A DNA stretch of 64,000 nt, from positions 1 to 64,000 of the forward strand of contig CALBVY010000030.1 in the NCBI GenBank assembly GCA_937969495.1, written 5' to 3'. Below the pieces are notes generated by a model. It did not search any database. It was not told the DNA's origin and saw only the letters and a list, made by a program, of their open reading frames with translations. Positions 8,167 through 15,753 of this stretch are shown piece by piece (positions within the stretch are counted from its first letter, which is position 1; each line of letters begins with the position of its first letter). Source of the stretch: an uncultured Verrucomicrobiales bacterium (lineage in GTDB: Bacteria; Verrucomicrobiota; Verrucomicrobiia; Verrucomicrobiales; Akkermansiaceae). The position numbers were made by a program, and so were the translations under genes.

Positions 8167-8733
8167 CTAGCGCTTGCGTCTTATGAGCAGACTCATTGCT
8201 CCGAGACCGAGAAGAGCGGTTGAGGTTGGTTCTGGAACTGTCGTATAAGAAATCGTATTGGTACCACCCGAAAGGGAAGTCCATGCCAATGTGTTATCAA
8301 ATGAATCGGCACCAATAGACGCTAGGTCCGTATCCGTCCAAGTCATCTTATGAACATCTTTATCAAAAGTGTAACTCGCACTACTTGGAGCAAACGTTCC
8401 GGTAGTCGGACCATTAATCCAAAACTGACTGTCATTGACACCCCCGTTAAAAGTTGATGCATCGGGACCCGCAGATAACGAAGTAGTAGCGGCAGATCCA
8501 CCTATATAAATGTCATACGAACTACTAGTGTGATAAAGCTGATTCGAGGAGCCACCAGAGGAAGAAGCACTATTCCAAGTGCTCCACGTACCCGCAAATA
8601 TCTGACCCTCCCAACTAGCAACGACATCATTGCCTACTTGTTCAAAATAGACGACGATCGCACCTTGGCTAGAAAGTGTAGTGAGACCGAGCCCTAGGAG
8701 AGCTCCAAATAATTTTTTATTTTTCATTTTCAT
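8167..8733 (-). CDS. PEP-CTERM sorting-domain protein
   Basis: 188 aa. It starts with a signal peptide (KKLFGALLGLGLTTLSSQGA) and ends with a PEP-CTERM signal: VPEPTST, a hydrophobic stretch and RRKR. Such proteins are exported and processed by exosortase, often for surface or exopolysaccharide structures. The middle is Ser/Gly/Thr-rich and beta-like, with no recognised domain. No exosortase gene is in the window, so sorting must be done from elsewhere in the genome. It is a single-gene unit with its own terminator. Confidence 0.88.
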   Translation of the reverse strand: MKMKNKKLFGALLGLGLTTLSSQGAIVVYFEQVGNDVVASWEGQIFAGTWSTWNSASSSGGSSNQLYHTSSSYDIYIGGSAATTSLSAGPDASTFNGGVNDSQFWINGPTTGTFAPSSASYTFDKDVHKMTWTDTDLASIGADSFDNTLAWTSLSGGTNTISYTTVPEPTSTALLGLGAMSLLIRRKR

Positions 8734-9309
8734 GATCTAATTTTATTATGTGTTGTTCTCCTCAATCCATTAGGACTGAGAGAAAGTGGGTTCTCATTAA
8801 ATCATGAATCTTGATGCGGCGGAGCTGTTCAATAGTTGCCGTGACAGCATGATTTAGTTTGGTGGAAAGTTTTTCTGCTAGGTGATTTTTATTTGGCAGC
8901 GTTCTAGTTAGGGACTGCTCTCTGCTGGAGCAGTAAAGGCTATGCTTACGAAGCGAAAGCCCCGCTTGATCCTACAGATAAAAATTGAATTAATCTGGAT
9001 ATTACAGCAAGTATTTTGTCAAGCTATTTGTGCAACCTGCTGCTTCAGGGCCATCAAGCTAGGTGAAGCATGATATATTGTATGGCATAAATATGCACTA
9101 CTACATGGAGTGGTGTCATGCTCTCTAAATGGCCAGAAACTCAGACAAAATTGACTATTCAAGAGAACTCACCTATTACAGACGCTAGAAAGCTTGCATT
9201 CCTTTTTTTCATCTTAAGACTCGAAGAAATTAGAAGTGACGCGATGACTTCCTCCTTGACTTGAGATGGTGGTGGTGGACGGTCAAAGGCAACGACCTTG
9301 TCTATTTTT
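8734..9309. other. Intergenic region between PEP-CTERM gene and D,D-carboxypeptidase
   Basis: About 575 bases with no convincing gene; the short ORFs here have no coding character. It contains the second copy of the degenerate repeat (8871-8924), a small hairpin ACTGCTC/GAGCAGT (8915-8935), and an AAGCG/CGCTT stem-loop near 8958. If the PEP-CTERM transcript starts in this region it could have a long 5' leader. No riboswitch class was recognised. Confidence 0.5.
8871..8924. repeat. Degenerate direct repeat, copy B
   Basis: TTTTCTGCTAGGTGATTTTT... shares the ATTTGSCAGCGTTSTA core with copy A at 8057-8102. It overlaps a hairpin at its right end. Confidence 0.35.
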
Positions 9310-10176
9310 ATGCGCCTCCCCTTACTGCCCCTCTTCCTCATTTCCCTGCCTCTATTTGCATGTGCTCAGTCTCCAAGAGTCACTACGCCTACAGGCTTAT
9401 CCCCAGTCAAAGTCGCCACTATCCCACGCGCACCGGCTCCCGCCATTGCCGCTCCGCGTGCCATTGTAGTGGATTACCATTCTGGCCGTGTTCTCTATGA
9501 AAAAAATGCCGATGCTAAATGCGCAGTGGCCAGCACGCAAAAGCTCATGACCGCACTATGCGTATGGGATAAAGGCAATGTGCAGAAGCGCTTCACCATT
9601 GCTAAAAGTGACACCTGGGTAGAGCCTACCAAACTGGGTATTTTACCCGGTCAGGTATACAGTAGACGCGCTCTACTAGGCGCACTTCTCGTGAGAAGTG
9701 GTAACGATGTCGCACGCGCACTGGCGCGTGACAACGCAGGGAGTGAAACCAAGTTCTCCACCGTCATGAATGCCAAGGCACGTAGACTTGGAATGAAAAA
9801 CTCCAATTTCCTTAATCCTCACGGACTCACTGCCAAAGGACAATATTCCACCGCTCGAGACATGGCAATTTGTGCACGCGCAGCTTATGCCAATACAACG
9901 CTGCGTAGAATCATGAACACCCGCGCCTACAACTTCAAATACTCCAATGGCCGCACTAAACACCTTACCAATACCAACAAGGTGCTCACACGCTTAAATT
10001 ACTGTAACGGCATGAAAACAGGCACCACCCGCGCATCTGGCCGGTGCCTCATTTCCAGCGGTGAACTCAACGGCCGCACTGCTATTGTGGTGGTTCTTGG
10101 TGCTACAACGAGCACGATCTGGAATGATTCAGAAAAACTCCTCCGCTGGGCACTTGAACGTCCAGCATCTCAGTAA
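9310..10176 (+). CDS. D-alanyl-D-alanine carboxypeptidase (PBP5/DacF-type), probable lipoprotein
   Basis: 288 aa from the ATG at 9310; the track start at 9298 is a TTG and is less likely. The three penicillin-binding motifs are present: STQK (75-78), SGN (130-132) and KTG (236-238). This peptidase S11 family trims the terminal D-Ala of peptidoglycan stem peptides in the periplasm. The signal peptide ends LPLFAC, so Cys18 may be lipidated. It lacks the C-terminal domain and amphipathic anchor of E. coli PBP5, consistent with anchoring by the lipid instead. bioF follows after 15 nt. Confidence 0.92.
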   Translation: MRLPLLPLFLISLPLFACAQSPRVTTPTGLSPVKVATIPRAPAPAIAAPRAIVVDYHSGRVLYEKNADAKCAVASTQKLMTALCVWDKGNVQKRFTIAKSDTWVEPTKLGILPGQVYSRRALLGALLVRSGNDVARALARDNAGSETKFSTVMNAKARRLGMKNSNFLNPHGLTAKGQYSTARDMAICARAAYANTTLRRIMNTRAYNFKYSNGRTKHLTNTNKVLTRLNYCNGMKTGTTRASGRCLISSGELNGRTAIVVVLGATTSTIWNDSEKLLRWALERPASQ

Positions 10177-10191
10177 TGGTCACACGCTATT

Positions 10192-11307
10192 ATGCGCCAG
10201 CCTGAAGACGAACTCACCGCGCTTGAGGAAGCGTGTTTACGCCGTAAACTCCCAGAGGATAGCTCTGGGCTAGTGGATTTCTCCTCGAACGATTATCTCG
10301 GCCTCGCTTCTCACCCACGCCTCATCACAGCATTCCAAAAAGCAGCAGAGAAATACGGTGTCGGCTCCACAGCATCACGCCTCATCTCAGGCACAAAGGC
10401 TCCACACCGTGAATTGGAAAATCTCATCGCTGAAGCAAAAAGTACCGAAGCTGCACTTTGCTTTGCCACAGGTTACAGCACATCCATTGGCGTTCTCACG
10501 GCTCTTCTAAGTAAGGGAGATACCGTGATTCTTGATAAACTCTGCCATGCGAGCCTCATCGATGGAGCGCGGATGAGCCAAGCCACTATCCGTGTTTTCC
10601 CTCATAACCATTTAGAGAAACTCGAGTCCCTATTAAAATCTGCGGCCCGCAAAGCTACCGCTCATTCACGTATCCTAGTCGTTACAGAATCGATTTTCAG
10701 CATGGACGGCGACGTGGCAAAACTTAGTGAGATCTGCGCTCTAACTAAAAAATACAACAGCCTCATGATGGTGGATGAAGCTCACGCACTTGGTGTTAGA
10801 GGGCAGACTGGTATGGGCCTCACTGAGGAGCTTAATCTCGCCGATCAGATTGATTTTCATATGGGCACTTTGGGAAAAGCAGCAGGCGTCGCCGGCGGCT
10901 ACCTGGCTGCGTCACAGAGCTGGATAGACCTACTTATGAATCAAGCGCGTTCATTTATCTACTCCACGGCACCTCCCCCCGCGCAGGCCGCTGCTGCACA
11001 GGCTGCCATCGATCTCATCCGGAGTGATGAAGGCCTTACTCTACGCAAAAAACTCTGGGAGAACCTTCACTTTTTCCAACAGGCTAGCGGCATACCTGAT
11101 GCTCCGCAGTCTCCCATCGTGCCATGGATAGTAGGCGAGGCTGATGCGGCACTAACACTCTCAGCACGGCTCAGAGAACAGGGACTTCTCGTCACCGCCA
11201 TTCGCTACCCATCGGTCCCCAGAAATACCGCTCGCCTCCGGATCACCATTAACGCCACCCATCATAAAGACGACATGGCGCGCCTAGCTAGCTGGTTGAA
11301 AAATTAA
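10192..11307 (+). CDS. bioF: 8-amino-7-oxononanoate synthase
   Basis: 371 aa, alpha-oxoamine synthase family. It shows the ground plan SSNDYLGLASHP (31-42), CHASLIDG (118-125), VDEAHALGVRG and the PLP lysine in GTLGKA (Lys229). BioF condenses pimeloyl-ACP/CoA with alanine in biotin synthesis. Length and the SNDYLG motif favour BioF over 2-amino-3-ketobutyrate CoA ligase, but the two are close. No other bio gene is adjacent; the neighbours are a cell-wall carboxypeptidase and thrB. Confidence 0.87.
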   Translation: MRQPEDELTALEEACLRRKLPEDSSGLVDFSSNDYLGLASHPRLITAFQKAAEKYGVGSTASRLISGTKAPHRELENLIAEAKSTEAALCFATGYSTSIGVLTALLSKGDTVILDKLCHASLIDGARMSQATIRVFPHNHLEKLESLLKSAARKATAHSRILVVTESIFSMDGDVAKLSEICALTKKYNSLMMVDEAHALGVRGQTGMGLTEELNLADQIDFHMGTLGKAAGVAGGYLAASQSWIDLLMNQARSFIYSTAPPPAQAAAAQAAIDLIRSDEGLTLRKKLWENLHFFQQASGIPDAPQSPIVPWIVGEADAALTLSARLREQGLLVTAIRYPSVPRNTARLRITINATHHKDDMARLASWLKN

Positions 11308-11388
11308 GCGGATCACGAGCTTTACCTCTGAACAATATCAATTCTTTGGCTCGCCAAGCGCCCTTTAAGTGATTAACCCCTAGCCACC

Positions 11389-12336
11389 ATGACTACTGAT
11401 GCCCTTCAAGAAGTTCGCGTCTTTGCCCCCGCCACCGTCGCTAACGTCGCCTGTGGCTTTGATGTGCTAGGCTTTGCCATTGAAGCGCCAGGTGATGAAG
11501 TAGTAGCACGCCACTCCGATAAACCAGGACTGCGTATCACCAAGATCACTGGTGATGATGGGAAACTCCCCAAAAATCCAGAACAGAACACCGCGGGTGT
11601 AGCCGCCTTAGATCTTCTCCGCCACTTGGGAATGAGTGATCGAGGAATTGAGTTAGAAATTCATAAAAAAATGCCCTTTGGCAGTGGCTTAGGCTCCTCC
11701 GCAGCATCCGCCGTCGCCGGTGTCTATGCGGTGAATAAGCTCATTGGCGAACCACTGGCCAAACAACAGCTACTCCCCTTTGCCATGCAAGGTGAAGTCA
11801 GTGCCGATGGGGCATGGCACGCGGATAATGTAGGACCTAGTTTACTAGGAGGTATTGTCTTTATTCGCTCCAATCAGGAGCTGGATATCGCCAAGATTCC
11901 TGTACCTGAAAACCTCTGGGCTGCCGTTGTGCATCCTGAGATGGAAATTCTCACCAAGGTGGCGCGCGAGATTCTCCCCAAAGACATTCCCATGGTCAAT
12001 GCCACCCAACAAATTGGTAATCTCGGCGGCCTTATCTGCGGTCTTATTCAGGAAGACTACGCCATGATTGGTCGCTCCATCCATGATGTCATTGCAGAGC
12101 CACGCCGTCAGAAGCTCATTCCTGAGTTTTACAATGCCAAGAGAGCTGCCATGTCTCAGGGGGCTCTTGGATTTTCCATTTCAGGCGCTGGCCCTAGTGT
12201 ATTTGCTCTCTGTGAAGGAAGCGAAATTGCCCAGCGTGTAGGTTCCTCCATTTCAGAAACATTCAGCGCAATCGATTTAGAAAATCAAGTATACGTTTCC
12301 AAGATTAATCAAGAGGGTGTCCATGTAGTTTCTTAA
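11389..12336 (+). CDS. thrB: Homoserine kinase
   Basis: 315 aa GHMP kinase. The N-terminus VFAPATVANVACGFDVLGFA is the ThrB hallmark, and the ATP-binding loop is MPFGSGLGSSAASA (95-108). The glycine-rich third motif is SISGAGPSVFALCEG. It phosphorylates homoserine in threonine synthesis. It lies 81 nt after bioF. Threonine synthase and homoserine dehydrogenase are not in the window. The gene is followed by the AT-rich region with DnaA boxes. Confidence 0.95.
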   Translation: MTTDALQEVRVFAPATVANVACGFDVLGFAIEAPGDEVVARHSDKPGLRITKITGDDGKLPKNPEQNTAGVAALDLLRHLGMSDRGIELEIHKKMPFGSGLGSSAASAVAGVYAVNKLIGEPLAKQQLLPFAMQGEVSADGAWHADNVGPSLLGGIVFIRSNQELDIAKIPVPENLWAAVVHPEMEILTKVAREILPKDIPMVNATQQIGNLGGLICGLIQEDYAMIGRSIHDVIAEPRRQKLIPEFYNAKRAAMSQGALGFSISGAGPSVFALCEGSEIAQRVGSSISETFSAIDLENQVYVSKINQEGVHVVS

Positions 12337-12425
12337 AGCTTAAAGATATATTGAGCTTTCGAGGAATAGACAACCACGCCTAAAGAAAACGCGTTTTTAA
12401 ACAACATCCCTAAGATACACACAAG

Positions 12426-12434
12426 TTATTCACA
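12426..12434 (+). promoter_or_regulatory. DnaA box 1
   Basis: TTATTCACA, an exact match to the TTATNCACA consensus, inside the first copy of the 16-bp direct repeat. Confidence 0.65.
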
Positions 12435-12685
12435 TTACTGGTGTCAAAGATGCTGTATCGCTCTGTTTATGGGAAGCAAAAGGACGTTTACTTGCTTCTC
12501 AGTAAACTTTTACCCTCCTTGTATGGATTATATTCATGAGAGTATCTCTTTTCATTTATATCTATTTCTCTCAGTAAGCATATGGGGTAGAGAAGATTGC
12601 CAATAAATCATTTCAGATCAATGAACTATCAAACACTTGCATTATTCAACTAACAAAAAGATCCACTACAAACCTTGGAAACTGA

Positions 12686-12699
12686 GTCACTTAAGTGAC
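12686..12699. promoter_or_regulatory. 14-bp perfect palindrome next to DnaA box 2
   Basis: GTCACTTAAGTGAC is its own reverse complement. It ends three bases before DnaA box 2. It could be the site of a dimeric DNA-binding protein that regulates initiation; no protein can be named. Confidence 0.5.
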
Positions 12700-12702
12700 G
12701 TT

Positions 12703-12711
12703 TTATACACA
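12703..12711 (+). promoter_or_regulatory. DnaA box 2
   Basis: TTATACACA, an exact consensus match located between the palindrome and box 3. Confidence 0.65.
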
Positions 12712-12752
12712 TTCATGGACCAACAGCTTTGCTCTGGAGGGTATTTCACAAG

Positions 12753-12761
12753 TTATTCACA
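12753..12761 (+). promoter_or_regulatory. DnaA box 3
   Basis: TTATTCACA inside the second copy of the 16-bp direct repeat CACAAGTTATTCACAT. It is 41 bases downstream of box 2 in the same orientation. Confidence 0.65.
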
Positions 12762-12894
12762 TGGAAATCGTTTGAACAGTAATTTCGCCTTCTCACTTCT
12801 AGGATAGCTAGATTGTCAAGAAATATTAACTATTTATCTGGCCAGCTTATCATTTTTATTCTAATCTCTCTGCAATCCTCTAACCAGCCTAAGC

Positions 12895-13539
12895 ATGAAT
12901 ACTATAGCAGACCGTAAACAGCACTTAAACGTCCGTGATACTCAGATGGAAATGAACGCGCAAGGAGCTGTCGGCTCTAGCCCTCTGACTGAAGACTTCA
13001 CAGGGAAACTCAAAGAGGCTCAAACTCAACTTGAACAACTCCAGCAGCAGCAAGCTGAGGTAGAACGCCAGCGTCAACAGCTCCAGGAGCTCAACGAGAG
13101 CAAGGAAGAATTTATCCACGGTCAGGTGGAGCTCTCCGAAAAGCTAACTACCGCCGTGACAGCCATGGACCGTGAAATCTTTTCCGCCCGCCAGGAGATC
13201 GAAGAGCTCGAGCAGGCGCGTATTTGTTTTGCTGATCATTTAGAAAAAATTAATCAACTCAATCCTGATGGCTGGAACAATGAAAGCCTCCAGCAGGATC
13301 TAACTCGCGCCATTTCCGTGCTGGATCTTGCTGAAGATGAGTTCGAGCAAGCTTGTGATCACTTTGCAGGAGGACGTAGTGCATCGATCTTCGGCGGCAC
13401 CAGCGTTAAGCCTAAGCGTGCAGCAGCCACCAGCGCTGTAGACAGTGAGTTTTTAACCATGTTCCGCAATGGCCTTGCATTTAATCTGCCAGTGGTTCTG
13501 CTCGGAGCTGTCGCCCTGTTAATTTATTTGCTGAAATAA
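12895..13539 (+). CDS. Coiled-coil protein with C-terminal membrane anchor, function unknown
   Basis: 214 aa. Residues about 38-115 form a strong Gln/Glu-rich coiled coil (EQLQQQQAEVERQRQQLQELNE). A helical middle region follows, and residues about 193-213 are one hydrophobic segment (LPVVLLGAVALLIYLL) at the very C-terminus. There is no signal peptide, so it is likely tail-anchored with the coiled coil in the cytoplasm. No family was recognised. It is the first gene after the candidate origin and is followed 24 nt later by a second small tail-anchored protein. Confidence 0.75.
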   Translation: MNTIADRKQHLNVRDTQMEMNAQGAVGSSPLTEDFTGKLKEAQTQLEQLQQQQAEVERQRQQLQELNESKEEFIHGQVELSEKLTTAVTAMDREIFSARQEIEELEQARICFADHLEKINQLNPDGWNNESLQQDLTRAISVLDLAEDEFEQACDHFAGGRSASIFGGTSVKPKRAAATSAVDSEFLTMFRNGLAFNLPVVLLGAVALLIYLLK

Positions 13540-13563
13540 ACAACCGTCAGTCTGCAATTAACG

Positions 13564-13896
13564 ATGCCGTCTAACCAGAAAACCCCTGAAATAGATCCAG
13601 ATATAGGATCGCTTGGCGAGCGTGAGCGTGAGCTGCGAAAGCAGATTGAGCACTTGCAAGACTTTGTTGAACACGGCCCAGAACGAGAACGCCAGGCCGA
13701 GGAAGAACGCCTGCGCACACTGCCCCCTCCCTCAGAGATTCAAGACCGTTTACGGGAGAAAAAATTCATGGACCAACTAAGCCGGGGCGAATTAAAAAAT
13801 GAAATGCGAAATCAGACCCAAAGTGGTGTCTTACTGTTTTTGCTCATCTTCGCCACCCTTGCCATCGGTTGGTGGATTTACCAGACTCTCAAGTAG
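13564..13896 (+). CDS. Small tail-anchored protein, function unknown
   Basis: 110 aa. Residues about 15-80 are charged and helical (GERERELRKQIEHLQDFVEHG), and residues about 89-108 are one membrane segment (VLLFLLIFATLAIGWWIY). Layout mirrors the preceding gene: cytoplasmic helix then C-terminal anchor. The 24-nt spacing suggests one operon and perhaps a complex. No family was recognised. Confidence 0.72.
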   Translation: MPSNQKTPEIDPDIGSLGERERELRKQIEHLQDFVEHGPERERQAEEERLRTLPPPSEIQDRLREKKFMDQLSRGELKNEMRNQTQSGVLLFLLIFATLAIGWWIYQTLK

Positions 13897-13980
13897 TCTT
13901 TTCTGAATCTCGGAAAAAGCTGACAGGCAGAGCTCGATCAGTACTTGAATCTTAGCTCAGATACCTTCAGCTTCCCCTGC

Positions 13981-14274
13981 ATGAGCAAAGAGCATATTGA
14001 TGTCCGCTATGTAGCGGCACTGGCAAGATTGGATATCAGCGACGAGGAGTGCGAGACATTCCAAGGTCAGCTGGAGACGATCATTGGCTACATTGAAAAA
14101 CTCAAAGACGTCGATGTGGAGGGTATTGAGGCCATCACCCACCCTTCCGTGGTATTTGACAGACTCCGCGAAGACGCTGCGCGCACAGGGCTTGGACAAG
14201 CTGAACTCTTACAGAACGCACCAGACAGCGCTAAAGGACAGATCCGTGTTCCCAAAGTAGTCGATGCATCATAA
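13981..14274 (+). CDS. gatC: Asp/Glu-tRNA amidotransferase subunit C
   Basis: 97 aa from the ATG at 13981; the track ORF begins upstream at a TTG with non-family residues. It starts MSKEHIDVRYVAALARLDIS and has the family pattern of a short helical protein ending in a PDS-(x)n-RVPKVV segment. GatC holds GatA and GatB together in the GatCAB complex that converts misacylated Glu-tRNA(Gln)/Asp-tRNA(Asn). gatA follows after 41 nt. Confidence 0.93.
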   Translation: MSKEHIDVRYVAALARLDISDEECETFQGQLETIIGYIEKLKDVDVEGIEAITHPSVVFDRLREDAARTGLGQAELLQNAPDSAKGQIRVPKVVDAS

Positions 14275-14315
14275 CGACCACAAACTAACAAAAAAAATCG
14301 ACTTTCAAAGTAACC

Positions 14316-15740
14316 ATGTCTCTCGCATCTCAAAGTATTTCTCAGCTCCGCAGCCAGCTCATCAGTGGTGACATTGCACCTAGTGATATCCTTGACTCCC
14401 TAGCAAAAGCAATCGATTCTAACAATAATGACATCGGAGCCTACCTCTCCCATGATCTTGAGACTGCAAAATCAGAAGCTAACTCCGCAGATCTCACTAA
14501 ACCCCTAGGCGGTATTCCCATCGCCATTAAAGATAATATCAACGTCCTAGGACAGCCCTGCTCCTGCGCTTCTAAGTTTCTCGATGGAGCCTACACTGCG
14601 CCTTATGACGCCACCGTTATTACTCGTTTGCGAGCAGCGGGGGCTATTCCTTTTGGCCGCACGAACATGGATGAATTTGCCATGGGCTCGACTACAGAAA
14701 ACTCTGCCTTGGGAAAAACAACCAATCCACACGATACCACCCGCACTCCTGGCGGCTCATCAGGAGGGTCTGCCGCCGCAGTCGCCGCGCGTAGTGCCAT
14801 CGCCGCACTTGGATCAGACACCGGGGGCTCTATCCGTCAGCCAGCCAGCCACTGCGGTGTGGTAGGCCTTAAGCCTTCCTACGGCAGAGTCTCACGCTAC
14901 GGCCTGGTAGCCTTTGCCTCCTCGTTGGATCAGATTGGTCCACTCACTCAAAACGTAGAGGATGCAGCACTCATGCTGAATGCCATCTCAGGCTATGACC
15001 CCTCAGATGCCACCTCACTCCAACAAGACGTTCCAGATTTCACCGAACGTCTAGACTGCGGTGTCTCCGGAATGAAACTGGGACTACCCACAGAATTCTT
15101 CGGAGAAGGGATTGACCCCGCTGTCCGCAAGTCCATTGATGCCGCCATTGCAAAGCTAGAAGCTGCTGGTGCGGAGCTAGTGGAAATATCTCTGCCACAC
15201 ACAGAGTATGCAGTAGCCACCTACTACATCATCGCCCCTGCTGAAGCATCATCGAATTTATCGCGCTTTGATGGTGTCCGTTACGGCAATCGAGTTGATC
15301 AACCTGAAGATGTATTGGACCTTTACCACCGCAGTCGTGCCGCAGGATTTGGCCCAGAAGTAAAACGCCGCATCATCCTAGGAACCTATGCACTCTCTTC
15401 AGGTTACTACGATGCTTACTATAACCGTGCACAAAAAGTCCGCACTCTGATCCGCCAGGATTTCCTCAATGCCTACCAACAAGTAGACGCCATCCTTTCC
15501 CCTGTTACCCCCACCGCAGCAACTCTGTTAGGATCCGATAAAGACAATCCCCTTCAGCAATATCTCGCCGATATTTATACCATTTCCGCCAATCTAGCAG
15601 GTATCTGTGGGATTAGTATCCCTTGTCAGCCTATCACCTCAGATACAGGCACCAGCCTACCTGTAGGCCTCCAAGTCTTAGGCCCACACATGGGAGAACA
15701 AACGCTACTACAAATCGCAAACGTAGCTGAGCAAGCATAA
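14316..15740 (+). CDS. gatA: Asp/Glu-tRNA amidotransferase subunit A
   Basis: 474 aa amidase-signature enzyme. The catalytic Lys is in IAIKDNI (Lys72). The Gly/Ser-rich signature GGSSGGSAAAVAAR (from 146) holds the cis-Ser, and the nucleophile is in DTGGSIRQP (Ser172). GatA releases ammonia from glutamine and channels it to GatB. gatB is not next to it, so the complex is encoded at split loci. The 3' end lies 13 nt from the 3' end of clpB, which is convergent. Confidence 0.97.
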   Translation: MSLASQSISQLRSQLISGDIAPSDILDSLAKAIDSNNNDIGAYLSHDLETAKSEANSADLTKPLGGIPIAIKDNINVLGQPCSCASKFLDGAYTAPYDATVITRLRAAGAIPFGRTNMDEFAMGSTTENSALGKTTNPHDTTRTPGGSSGGSAAAVAARSAIAALGSDTGGSIRQPASHCGVVGLKPSYGRVSRYGLVAFASSLDQIGPLTQNVEDAALMLNAISGYDPSDATSLQQDVPDFTERLDCGVSGMKLGLPTEFFGEGIDPAVRKSIDAAIAKLEAAGAELVEISLPHTEYAVATYYIIAPAEASSNLSRFDGVRYGNRVDQPEDVLDLYHRSRAAGFGPEVKRRIILGTYALSSGYYDAYYNRAQKVRTLIRQDFLNAYQQVDAILSPVTPTAATLLGSDKDNPLQQYLADIYTISANLAGICGISIPCQPITSDTGTSLPVGLQVLGPHMGEQTLLQIANVAEQA

Positions 15741-15753
15741 CCAGCGAAGTAAC

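Larger units (their letters stand above)
12337..12894. other. AT-rich intergenic region with DnaA boxes: candidate oriC
   Basis: A 558-bp gap without genes, visibly richer in A+T than its neighbours. It carries three perfect DnaA boxes of type TTATNCACA, all in the same orientation, and a 14-bp palindrome beside the central box. The 16-mer CACAAGTTATTCACAT occurs twice (12420-12435 and 12747-12762). AT-rich tracts flank the boxes on both sides (12530-12660 and 12820-12865) and could serve as unwinding elements. These are the usual ingredients of a bacterial replication origin. dnaA itself is not present, and I could not compute GC skew, so the assignment is provisional. Confidence 0.6.

Noticed and set aside
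9298-9309. TTG start of the D,D-carboxypeptidase ORF
   Set aside because: The ATG at 9310 gives a standard lipoprotein signal; the TTG only adds MSIF in front.
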